A stretch of 64,000 nt of DNA, taken from positions 20,393,308 through 20,457,307 of the forward strand of contig CM068841.1 in the NCBI GenBank assembly GCA_028554795.2. The letters are read 5' to 3'. This document shows, piece by piece, positions 37,195 to 47,915 of the stretch. The number at the start of each line of letters is the position of its first letter. Positions within the stretch are counted from its first letter, which is position 1. Below the pieces are notes generated by a model. That model worked only from the letters and a program-made list of their open reading frames with translations, searched no databases and was not told the DNA's origin. This DNA is from Sinohyriopsis cumingii (lineage: Eukaryota > Mollusca > Bivalvia > Unionida > Unionidae). Made by a program: the position numbers and the translations under genes.

Positions 37195-37333
37195 ATACAC
37201 GCATACATACATACCTATGTACGTACATACGTTACGTTACATTACATTACATACATACATATATACATACATACATACATACATACATACATACATACAT
37301 ACATACATACATACATACATACATACATACATA
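37195..37333. repeat. (TACA)n microsatellite
   Basis: Long ACATACAT tract with a short ACGT/TTAC-variant left half. Confidence 0.95.
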
Positions 37334-37555
37334 GAGATTCAAGCTATTTAAATAGTTCTTAATAATAGTTCTTAATATTTTATTTGCACACAAACTTTTT
37401 AGGGAGACTTTTTCTGCTTATTGTATGCATACTAATGTGTATACTTTCTTGATTTTCATGCAAACTGATCAGGTTTTTGTTTGCATACTTATGTGCATAT
37501 TTAAACTACCTGATTTGATATCCATGCAAACTTGAACAGGTTTTTGTTCTTTCTA

Positions 37556-37715
37556 GACTTAGACTTGTTCTCTGCAATATGGGTATATGTGTGTTAGAGA
37601 CACAAATCTCAGACTTTGTTCTCTACAGTATGGGCACATGTTTATTAAAGACACAAATCACAGACTTTGTTCTCAGCAGTATGGGCATATGTGTATTAGA
37701 GACACAAACCTGGCC
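37556..37715. repeat. ~51-bp minisatellite, 3 copies
   Basis: Units contain CAGACTTTGTTCTCTACAGT, ATGGGCACATG and AGACACAAATC. Confidence 0.9.
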
Positions 37716-38335
37716 TGAAGATTCCACTTGGTGACAATTGATTTCTTGAAAGAGTTAAGATCTTTTGGGAAATATACCTGATAGGTTTTCACTGCGGTAT
37801 TTCGTAGTAATATCATCAGACATCAAAGTGACCTGTGAATGGCATCATTTTTCAGACAGTGATGGTAGCAGGGTTGTTTGGTTCCAATCAGATGATTTAA
37901 ATCACTCAATAAATTTCATTAATGATTTGACACATATGGTGATAAACTAATTGATTTTATCACCTAAATCACTTGTAAATAGCATATGACTGCCTTACTT
38001 GACTCACATTCCAAATGTGAGTCTAAATTAACACATGTTGGATCAGCTGAACTAATTTTAATTGTGTATTTGAACATTAAATTATCAAAACATTATCAAA
38101 ACATTAAAAATGTCAGTCTAATTTCTAAATAAAGACATGTAGGATGGTATGATCTGCTCAGCTCATTGTAATTGTGTGTTTGAATATTAAATTACTAAAA
38201 CATTAAAATTTAGTGTAATTTTTTAATCAACAAATGCACGATGATAAAATCATGTTAACTAATTGTAATTGTCAGTTGTGTGTTAGAAGCTTGAATTTAT
38301 TACTGTCTTGTTCTTCCACAAGATGTATGTTACCA
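37716..38335. other. Intronic sequence, nothing recognised
   Basis: AT-rich. A weak repeat of the word AATTGT.GTTTGAA.ATTAAATTA occurs about 38050-38270. Confidence 0.35.
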
Positions 38336-38653
38336 CTCTGGTGGCCTAGTAGTTAGAACATCCACCTCAGAAGTGGGAAGTCATGGCTTCGAACCCCGGC
38401 CAAGTCATACCAAAGACTTACAAAAATTATACTAACAGCTGCCTCGCTTGGCGCTCAGCATTAAGAGGTTAGTGTTAGGACTGGTTGGCCTGGTGTCGGT
38501 AATATGACTGGGTGGGACATCATGTTATATGTCTGCGGCATGATGCCTCAGTGCTAGACATCACTATACACTGCCAAACTGCAGACATCATAGCGACATG
38601 ACTGAAAAATTGTTAAAGCTATGTTAAAAACCCTAATCACACACACGCACAAG
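38336..38653 (+). mobile_element. SINE family A copy
   Basis: Head GGTGGCCTAGTAGTTAGAAC with box B GGCTTCGAACCCCGGCC. Body GTTAGTGTTAGGACTGGTTG and GACTGGGTGGGACATCATG. Tail TTGTTAAAGCTATGTTAAAA and ACACACAC. Full-length in outline. Confidence 0.9.
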
Positions 38654-39454
38654 ATGTATGTAGGAATTCTGTTGCTGATTGTTCCCAATCCTATCTGGAG
38701 AATTGATTGATTTTGAATGTGTGTGAGGAGCAAATGGCATTGCTGACAAGGTGAAGAACTTGGATATGAAAAGGAATGCTGAATAGAATCTTGAATGAAT
38801 GAAGCCCTTTAGTACAAAGTAGCTGCTACATGATCAGTTAGTCTGTTAATATATCACACAAGCTTGAAATGGATCGAGCAGTATTATTGTGCATGCAGTT
38901 CAAAGTCAGGAACAGGCTTGGCACTGAGAAAACTGGAACACTTATATATGTTTACAAACTGTTAAGTACAAGGCACCTATCCAGAATCTGAAATGTGCCA
39001 TGAAAATGTAATAGTTAGATGGAGTAATTTTAAATACATTTAATGAGAATTGTATGATTATATTAATTTTGCTTTTTATTACTTTAAAATATAACATTAT
39101 AAACTATGCATATATTCTGCAAATGAAATGAAGACTCAGATCTATTCTTTTATTCACTAAATTTAATCCAAATAAAAAAATCTGATTATTTTTTTTATAA
39201 AAAAAATTAAACCATGATTATTTTTTAATTAAAAAAATATGATTTTTTTGCAGCCATGGATGGCAACATCAATGGTAATATCATCTAAAGTGTTACATTA
39301 AAAGTGCTATATGTAATGTTTTGAAAGGTACATATCTTTTGTTTCATTGGTTTGATTTAACTACAGTGTTGGTGGATCATATATGTGTCTAAACTTTGGA
39401 CCCTGATGTGGTACCTGAATTCCTTTCTCACCTGCCTAAGCAGAATTCTGTCAC
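38654..39454. other. Intronic sequence, nothing recognised
   Basis: AT-rich, with poly-A/T stretches at 39170-39250. Confidence 0.35.
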
Positions 39455-39720
39455 AGGAGGGGCCCCCAGTGGTCTGAGGCACTTGTCGATACTGATCACT
39501 GCCGTATCACCTCTTTCCATGTGGGTTCGTGTCTTGGACTCGTCCAGTGGGGGTATGTTAGAAAGCTTGGCAGTTGCTTCCCGTGGTTGGGTTAGATTGT
39601 GTTGGGTTCCTTTGGGTTGGTGATTCTTCCTGTGGTTTTTCAGTGTACTTCCTCCAAAAGATAAATTACTCATCATGTGGAGCCTCTCATGAGAAAAATG
39701 GTGTTACATCCACAACAACA
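39455..39720 (+). mobile_element. SINE family B copy
   Basis: tRNA-like head with GGGCCCCCAGTGGTCTGAGG and box B-like GTGGGTTCGTGTCTTGG, then AAGCTTGGCAGTTGCTTCCC. The order matches 25.0 kb. It lies 120 bp upstream of the next GALNT exon. Confidence 0.55.
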
Positions 39721-39843
39721 GTAAATCCTTTCACAGGCAAAACAAGTCACTCGGCAGAACAGTTTTTTTAATTAAAAAAATGCCTGACTCAAAATATTAA
39801 AAATTTGACATATTAATTAGTTAAGCATTTTCTGCTTTACCAG

Positions 39844-39975
39844 GTGTTTTCCTTGAGTATGCAAGACGAGTTAAGACGAGAAGAGGCATGCATGCACACA
39901 AGTGGTACAATTGGAGCAACTGTATCTCTGAGACCATGTACAGGGGAAAAAATACAGAAATGGAAACATGATAAG
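39844..39975 (+). CDS. GALNT exon: lectin beta repeat, GC donor
   Basis: The exon encodes 44 residues: VFSLSMQDELRREEACMHTS then GTIGATVSLRPCTGEKIQKW and KHDK. The beta repeat keeps QKW and both cysteines, but the CLD motif is CMH, so its GalNAc-binding site is probably inactive. The acceptor is TTTACCAG (39836-39843), phase 0. The donor is AAG|GCAGGT. The alternative GT three bases later would end in phase 1, and none of the AG positions near the next exon gives a phase-1 start, so the GC donor is required to reach EKQTIIHVDSGLCLD in frame. Confidence 0.9.
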
Positions 39976-40049
39976 GCAGGTGCAAGATTTGTACCTGCAA
40001 AAGAAATCTGCATAAAATTTAGGGCAATAATTACAAATAACAAAATTTA

Positions 40050-40950
40050 ATACTTGTGTGGGATAGTTTTCTACATGTCGTGGTAATATGAGAGCAAGGC
40101 ACTAGTTTTAAGTCATCACATTATGTATGATTGATAAAATATGTCTGTGACATATAGCATGCAAGAAGGGAAACCTAATTCACGGAAACATTGAAAAATC
40201 TCTCAGCCTAACTGTGACCTGAGTAAAGCAAAAAGAGTATGGCACTTAATTCAACCTATGCTTGATTTTTTGTGATCAGAATTTTCTAGGAAATTCAATA
40301 TAGATTTTGGGCTGATTGACAAGGGGCACTTATGTAAAACAGACCACGACAGACAGAAATAATATCTGTTCCACCTCAACTATTGATCTATGTTTTGTAA
40401 TTGAAATACAACAAGGGGTGAAACAGGTAAGTTATTTAGAACTTGAGCATCAAACAACTTGAGTTTGTTTACCAGAAATTGTGATCACCCACAGCACAAA
40501 TCCAGCTGACATAATTAGTAAAAATAATGTCTCTATCTTACAAGATTATATTTCAAAATTGTCATCAATTTGCTCTCATTAGAGGTACAATTATTTACTG
40601 AAATCTTAACTATCTATAATTAATTAACTAATAGGCAGAAATCTGTGTTCCAGTCCCATCTGTCTTGCCAGAATTAGTAGCATTCATTCTGTGCATTGAT
40701 GTGGAATATGGAAATTCCATCCAATGGTCAGGGCAGGAATACTGTTTTGCCAAGTTCCTGTACACAAATTATGATCCTGAGGGTGTGACTCTAGTACATA
40801 TGATCAATTATAATCTAACACAGCTAGTATTGTCTGCTCTTGAGCATTGTGTACCATCATGTTCTCATATATAATAACTATTCTTTATTTTTTGGACAGG
40901 GTATGTCATGTTAGACATTTCTGTCTGTTCTGCCACATCTCATCCATCAT
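40050..40950. other. Intronic sequence, nothing recognised
   Basis: Last intron of the GALNT gene. No repeat family identified before the SINE B fragment. Confidence 0.35.
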
Positions 40951-40954
40951 GAAT

Positions 40955-41115
40955 TTAATTTCTGCTCATTAACTGTAATTTGCCAGTAGCTTCCTGTAGG
41001 TCTGTGTTTCGTACTATTGTTTCCTCTATGTTCTTTCTCCACTAGTTATACTAGCCAGTCATGTATAGCCTATCATATGATGAAGATAGGCGTTAAACCA
41101 ACAACAACAACTACT
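40955..41115 (+). mobile_element. SINE family B, 3' part
   Basis: TTTGCCAGTAGCTTCCTGTA, ACTAGCCAGTCATGTATAGC, CTATCATATGATG and the ending GGCGTTAAACCAACAACAAC match the 25.0-kb copy in order. Confidence 0.6.
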
Positions 41116-41330
41116 ACTTTTGAAATACTGCATGAATTGAAACCAAAGTTAGTATGAAGTTTCTATTGAAAAAAGAATTGGGTCAGGTTCAATTTCAACA
41201 TTTTCAGACAAAAATATGACTGATGACCATGTTTGCCACAGAACTTTATCCTTGTATTGAACCAGTTTTTATTCATTTAAACCATATTTGCAGGTGCATC
41301 CAAGTCATATGGGCACATTTCCATTTTCAG

Positions 41331-41468
41331 GAGAAGCAGACAATTATTCATGTGGACAGTGGTCTCTGCCTGGACGTAGCACAAGAGAATAGTGGTGGTC
41401 TAGTCCATATTGGCAAGTGTGAGGATAAGCACCAACAAAAGTGGACATTTGAACATTATCTGGACTAG
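41331..41468 (+). CDS. GALNT terminal exon: lectin gamma repeat and stop
   Basis: The exon encodes 45 residues, EKQTIIHVDSGLCLDVAQEN then SGGLVHIGKCEDKHQQKWTF and EHYLD, then TAG. Both ricin-lectin signatures (CLD and QQKW) and the cysteine pair are intact, so this is the repeat most likely to bind GalNAc-modified substrates. The acceptor is CCATTTTCAG (41321-41330), phase 0. Confidence 0.95.
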   Translation, partial: EKQTIIHVDSGLCLDVAQENSGGLVHIGKCEDKHQQKWTFEHYLD

Positions 41469-42655
41469 GTGGGGGAAACAAAGTCACAGTTTCATCAGAA
41501 ATATTTATTTTGACTGTTTTCATCACATTGAAACTTGCAGAGTTGGATCATTATTAGCACCAGAACAGTTTTGACTAAACAAGGAGTTGGAGAAGAAGAA
41601 AACAACTGTTAAATTTCAGGGACTAAATGTTTATATTGATTTTACAAGAAGGCAGAGAATTTAGTATTTGAATGTGATAGATTGTAGTTTATATTGCCAT
41701 CTTTTTTAAGGGAAAAATACAGAATTTACCAGCATATTACCGTATATAATGGGCACCCATGTCCAACATAGAACCAGCCCTGGAAATCTTAAAGCTCACA
41801 AACTTGAGATTTGTGTTCAGCCAATCATAATGAGCTTGGTTTTCTTACATCAGTTTTAATTGGCTGATAATGAAACTTAAATTCAGGCTGAGTAGTAGAC
41901 TGTATCTGGACAATGGGGCTGACCCAGTCTGTCTGTTATGTATGTATACGACTTTTGTTCTGATAGGATGAATACACATTTTCATTTGTGTCATCATAAT
42001 GCTTGTTCTTATGTTATATACCAAGCATTAAGTAGGAAAAAGTCTAGCAACACAGTAACTGTGGTTGAGATTAAATTAATTTTCAAGAAAATAAATTGAA
42101 TAAATTGAATCACAATATTCAGAGTTCAACAAAAGAGAACAGCAAAAAACCCTTTCACAGCAACAACAAAAAAATAATTTTGGACAATGGTTTTTATATA
42201 TAAAAAAAGTAGTCTGGTTCCTTGTTTACTGTCTACTGCACACCTCATCTCACAAATCAAAATACTTAATTGAGAATACAATAACAGGAAATCAGATTAA
42301 TAAAATGATTCTACATTTAGAAAAAGAGTGCACAAGAAGAGTAAGTTTTGTATTAATAATTTTATTAGGAATTCCTTATAAAAACTAATATGGCAGCAGG
42401 CAATAATACCCTCCTACCATCTGAGAAAACAAAAGACTTTAGCTTTTTTTAATTTCTAGGTCAGATCTGTCATTATGCAATGTACCTACATGCTGTTTAT
42501 TCCATCTGGTTTTCAAGTGAAATACATAGTCCATTATCTGCTGGCTTATTATGTGATGACAGATCTGGGTCTACATGGTTGTATGTTGTACGCAGGTATT
42601 TAATGTAAATGAAATGACATATAATAGTTGATATTTATAATACTATAATAGACCT
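41469..42655 (+). other. 3' UTR and flank of the GALNT gene
   Basis: Non-coding sequence after the stop. The first clear AATAAA hexamers are at 42090-42095 and 42099-42104, about 620 bp past the stop. They are candidate polyadenylation signals only; the real 3' end may differ. Confidence 0.4.
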
Positions 42656-42875
42656 TATATACATGCTTATAAAATGAGTCCAACTGCAAACTGCACAGAC
42701 CCAGAACTGCTGTTGCATAATGCTCTGGCAGATCTGGGTTGGTGCTGATTGTTTGGATTATTCAGTAGAACAGACAACATAGACACTGATCTGCAGGCAC
42801 ATTATGATATGATCAGGAGGTTTTTTATTGTTTGCAGTTGAACTCAGCATGTAAATGAGAATATATGATAGACTT
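42656..42875. mobile_element. MITE-like element, family C
   Basis: Body words GCACAGACCCAGAACTGC, GCATAATGCTCTGGCAGATC, AGAACAGACAACATAGACAC and TGATCTGCAGGCACATTATG match the 50.7-kb copy. The ends relate as TATACATGCTTATAAAATGA versus ...TGTAAATGAGAATATATGATA. Confidence 0.7.
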
Positions 42876-43019
42876 TGATTGCCTCCTATACAATTATATG
42901 CTTGTGTATCCTAGGGGAAAGTTTGATAATTTCTTTGTCAGTAGATAAGATAATTATCTTTAATGCCAACTTTATCATGGAGTGTTTTGTCCAAGGGGGA
43001 AAATGAGGTTGTAACCTTT

Positions 43020-43720
43020 GTAATGAATACAGAGGTCTCATTATAACAGGGTTCCTTTTATCTGGCTGATATAGTCATGGATTATATTTTGTTATAGGAT
43101 AGTAATACTATATATATAATATGCCCCATTATAAGATGACATCACATATAATACAGTACCCTTCTAAGACTGGTATTGTCATGGATTACATTTTGTTATT
43201 TAATAGTAATACTAGATATATGTAGTATACCCCATTATAAGGTGACTTCACATATAACACAGTACTCTTTATAAGGCTGGTATTGTCATGGATTACATTT
43301 TCTTATATAATAGTAATAATATATATATATATATATATATAGTATACCCCATTATAAGGTGACTTCACATGTAACACATACCCTTTATCAGGCTGGTATT
43401 GTCAAGGATTCCATTATGTTATTTAATAGTAATACTAGATATATATATAGCATACCCCATTATAAGGTGACTTCACATATAGCACAGTACTCTTTATAAG
43501 GCTGGTATTGTCATGAATTCTATTATGTAATAGTAATACTATATCTATATCTATATATCTCTATATATATATATATAACAAACCACATTAGAAGATGACT
43601 TCACATATAACAAAGTACCCTTCACAAGGCTAGTATAGTCATGGATTCCATTTTACTATATAATAGTAATACCATATACATAGTAAATATACTGGCATTG
43701 AACACAGTATTCTTTTAAGG
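43020..43720. repeat. ~115-bp tandem array, 5-6 copies
   Basis: Repeated blocks: AAGGCTGGTATTGTCATGGA, TTACATTTTGTTAT, TAATAGTAATACTA, a variable TATATA stretch, then CCCCATTATAAGGTGACTTC and ACATATAACACAGTAC. Length differences come from the embedded AT microsatellite. Confidence 0.9.
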
Positions 43721-44117
43721 GTCACTTAAGCAACATTTAAGCAAGATATCACACTACATTTGTTAAAGCATCATTGCCTCTTTTACCTGTTGTAACTTTA
43801 GGTGACAAAATGTTTCTGTTATGAAGAAGTATGTCAGTTGGTTAATTATGGTTGTGATATGCACAGTTGCATGTGCAATGCTGACGTCTTTGAACAATGA
43901 TTTATGTGTGCTTGGCAAACAACAAATTCAAAATTTCCCTATCCTATTTACATGTACTAACAGGTACAGGAACCCCCTGAATTTCCTCCTTTTCTTATCT
44001 CAGATATGCATTTCTGCACAATATGTATTATTATTATTCATTATGAGGGACATATATCCATGCCTTTTTCACAATGTACGATATTTGGCAAGGGAATGTA
44101 ACTTTGAGATGGAAATA

Positions 44118-44180
44118 GCATAAGCCAGATTTAGATTAGTACAAGCTAGATTTAGATTAGTGCAAGCCAAATTTAGATTA
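44118..44180. repeat. ~23-bp repeat, 3 copies
   Basis: Copies of AAGCCAGATTTAGATTAGT with one or two differences. Confidence 0.8.
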
Positions 44181-47100
44181 TATATTCCAAATAGTCTTTA
44201 AGAAATCCTGATTTTGTTTGAAATGTTTGTTTTGTTTCTTTGGTTCAGAGTATAGGAATCAGATGTGTGACTTGTGTAATTTTTACTTCTGATAACTTTT
44301 TATTTGTTTTTTCCTCTTTTGACTTGTACCGTTTCAGTGAAAATCTTAGCTCATATTGCAAAAACTGTTTGACCAGGTCAGTGCAATTTGGGGAGTATAT
44401 TGTTTTTGTATGTAGATAAGCTTTCCAGATCATGTACTAAAGCAATTCTTATATTTTTAAAAACTTTTTTTCAGTTTTTTAAAACTTGTCCAAGGCAAAT
44501 GAAATTTGACAAGCATGTTGACATGCATATGTAGATGTTAGACTTTTGATTTTGTGGCATTTTACATGATTTTTACATTTTTCATTCATTAGACTTAAAA
44601 ACCTTTTATCACATTTGCTCAGAAAATGTTTGATCTATGCAAATAAAAAATTTAGTAGACTTTGTTTATAAGGACATGATAGTCAAGCGGTTAAATTTGT
44701 GAGGCATTTAAATGAATTTTGCAAGCTTAGTTTTTCTTTTAGGGCAGTTCATACCATGTCCTTTTGAGGGTTGTATTGGGATCTTAATGTTTACAAACCC
44801 TAATCAGTTCATATTTGAATTTTGTGACATTCATGATTGTGCTGGAGGGATTCCAGTGTTATTGTAAACTTTTGTGGATCAGTATTTTACTGTTATGGTT
44901 GTTATAACATAGTAGTGTAATGTGTACATGCATTTATTATTTTCATTTTCACTAACTTGGCATCTCTAAGGACTGTGATCAAGTTTAATTTTATGAAAGC
45001 GAAAATTTATATATCATAGATTCTCTCTCAGTTGCTGCTATATCATCTGGCACTAAAAGAAATAATGATTTCTATGAAAATGAGTGCTGAATCTGAGTTG
45101 TCTTGTAAATTCAAAACAATGAAGTGAGTAGAAAGAGAATAATTCATTTCTTAGTGTCTAAGGCTGTTTTGAGTTGAACATCTAGTCTATATATTGGTAC
45201 TAGAAAATTTCTGCATGCGCAAAACTAAAATGGAGCACAACCATATAAATGATACACAGATCAAAAAGAATCTTGTGGAGATGTTATCAAGTACCAGTCA
45301 ATATTTAAATAAAACTTGTGGCATGTTAGACTTTATTTCATTTTAGTATTTTGTCAACATTGTCACCTTTATTAACAACCAAGTTGATAATGGTATAATA
45401 TTTACGTACTCCACAAGATTATTTACAGAGTCCACTGTTGAATGGTTGAGCAAGTTTTGCAAAGGGACAAGATACATTGAATATTATCAATATTAAAACG
45501 ATGATATAAAGTGAAGCTTGCATTCAACAAACCATTACTTTTGACAAAATTTTCTGCAAATCCATTGACAAATAAGAATATAAAACAGTTTATCATAAAT
45601 TTGAATGGACATTTTGGACAGGTCTTTCTTTTTTAATTGGAGAGAAAGGTGCATAGAAGAAATAATGAAGATTTTGCCAACAAAGAATAACGACATTAGG
45701 TAGTAATTAGGAAAGAATTTAACACATTTTTGTTTAGGTAAAAGATCCTCATGCAGAACAAGGTAGTAAATCAAATCTTGGAGAAGGAATTTAACAGATT
45801 TCCTTAATTTTCAAACAGAATTTTATTACTGTTGGAGATGTTTTCAGAAAAGATGCAACTACATCAGACAGTGACAAAACTTTACTCCAGACATGGAGTT
45901 TACATGGGTTTTTTTTATTGTATTGAGGTGAAAATTTGTGTCTGATAACTCTTTCAAACATATTTCATAGTATATTCATTTGCTTATAACCTGTTTAACT
46001 TGGGATTAAATAGAAGAGTTGATCTCATTAGTAACACCAGTGTGATGATGTAAAATCTAATTGTTTGGGGGAATGTAAAAGGTTTGGATTTCTATTTTTG
46101 TCTTTTCTTTAATGGGAACTTTGCAAGAATGATCTAGTTTCCTGGTCTTGGACTCTCAGTTTTCAATTTTGGTCTACAATTTAGTAAATTCTTACTTGAG
46201 AGAAGTATGGATCTGGACTTTCATTTTCAGAATCTGATGGAGAGCTCTATGAATACAGCAGCTTTGTTCCTGTTTATCAAAAGAAATAATTGCAGTTTAT
46301 AATTTATTGTTGGGTTATAACAGATATTGATGAGGCCAACACCATGATGGTTGATTTGTAAATAACATTTGCAAAGAATCCTTTATTAATTTTTATTATT
46401 TATAAGATGCTGACTGTGAACTAATGAAGGTATATATCTATATATATCTCTATATATGTATATATTAATTTGATTTAGAATCTTACCATGATGGGCATAT
46501 TTTTAGAAGTTTTTGAAATGGAATTATTTGGATGGTAAAGAGAGAAAAGCAAACATTTTGTTGATAGCAGCTGTGCGTGGCACAACAATCAGAATTTAAG
46601 ATTTTAATTTCATGCGAATTTCCAGTTCTGGTCATTAATTATAGTGCTTGTTTTGTTTCATGGAACTCCCTTATTGGAGAACAGTAAATCATATGGATCA
46701 TATCTGGGTTTTTTTGTTGTTATGTACATTCATGTGGCAAGTTTTCTGTTAAATTATTATGATATCTGTTTTTGTTTAGTGTATAAGTAACTGTTGAAAG
46801 GTATTTTAATAATTTAATGATGTGTCAAATGTATATATAGAACTTTTAAAATGTTTTCCCCACAAAGCATTAACAGGGATGCCAACCATTATGGATTTTG
46901 TGGAATGACTGAATTTTTTGTGAAAATTCCACATTGCATTACAGTGATGAAATTTTAAAAAAATTAAATTTTACAGGATATAATTTTCAACAGCAGTTTC
47001 CTTTATGGACATGTTTAGGGTCAAAAGTACTTATTTACAAATTTGATAAACTTATATTTAGGCTGTTGTTTTTCAGTCTGAATAACTATTTACATTAAAA

Positions 47101-47564
47101 TCAACCAGTCTGTTAGACTATTGTATAGGTGAAAACTGGTGACAGGGACGAAAAGAAAAGAATGATGCAGATACTTCATGAAGAATAATACTTATAGTCT
47201 TTGTTTTGGCCATAAATGTTTAAGGAACTCAAGGGAAATGGAGAAATTGATTCACCATAATCTGTCATTAGACCTTATTTCTGACTGTACAGTAATGTAT
47301 GGGCTCATAAAAAGATGCAATATGATTATGTAGGTTTGCTAATTTGAACAAGCATGTTACTTATTCTGGATTGGTTGCCGCAATTCCTCAAATATGATGC
47401 TAGGATTCCTGATATACATGCTCACATTTTAGCATATCTGTGTTCATTTCAGACTATGATTATTGTAATTTTAATCGTCTTTTCAGTAGTTGCCAAGAAA
47501 TATTGGACAGAAATCACCTTTTTTTATTTTTAGGAAATCATTATTTTGAATTTCAAGATGTGAC
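44181..47564. other. AT-rich intergenic sequence
   Basis: About 44290-44640 has two diverged copies of a dispersed repeat (GAAATTTGACAAGCATGTTG; compare 16.2 kb), and 46430-46462 a TATATATC-type simple repeat. No gene is supported. Confidence 0.35.
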
Positions 47565-47915
47565 AATATTACCATATATACTGTCATATAGATTGATGTA
47601 ATTGTAAATAACATGGACCCTAATCTGGCATTACATAATGCACCAGCACATATGAGTCTATGTTGTTTTTTTCTACTCATTACTGCTAGTCAACCATGTA
47701 GGTCAGAGCATTATGTGATGGCAGATCTGGGTCAATGCAGTTTACTCATTACCACTAGTCAACCATGTAGGTCAGATCATTATGTGATGGCAGATCTGGG
47801 TCTATGCAGTTTACTCATTACTTCTAGTCAGTCATGTAGGTCAGAGCATTATGTGATGGCAGATCTGGGTCTATGCAGTTAGATCCTACTTGTGCATGAG
47901 TATATATGGTAAATG
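47565..47915. mobile_element. MITE-like family C copy with internal 67-bp tandem expansion
   Basis: Starts ACCATATATACTGTCATATAG and has GCACCAGCACATATGAGTC. A ~67-bp internal unit (GTCAACCATGTAGGTCAGAG, CATTATGTGATGGCAGATCT, GGGTCTATGCAGTTTACTCA) is then tandemly present about three times before the ending GAGTATATATGGTA. The 89-residue frame here is repeat-derived. Confidence 0.75.

Larger units (their letters stand above)
7665..41468 (+). other. Gene span: polypeptide N-acetylgalactosaminyltransferase, 3' part
   Basis: The gene encodes a Golgi type II membrane enzyme of glycosyltransferase family 27, which starts mucin-type O-glycosylation by moving GalNAc from UDP-GalNAc to Ser/Thr. Seven exons give about 271 residues, roughly the C-terminal half of a typical 550-650 residue enzyme. 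Order: the Gal/GalNAc-T motif, the Mn-ligand histidine segment, the end of the catalytic domain, a linker, then a three-repeat ricin B-type lectin domain. Exon phases chain correctly: 2, 0, 1, then 0 for all later exons. Introns are 7.7, 4.2, 5.7, 11.3, 2.8 and 1.4 kb and are full of repeats. The transmembrane anchor, stem and DxH motif are not in the window. The member of the family cannot be fixed: the linker resembles the GALNT4/5/11/12 types, while the lectin start resembles GALNT1/13. Confidence 0.9.
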
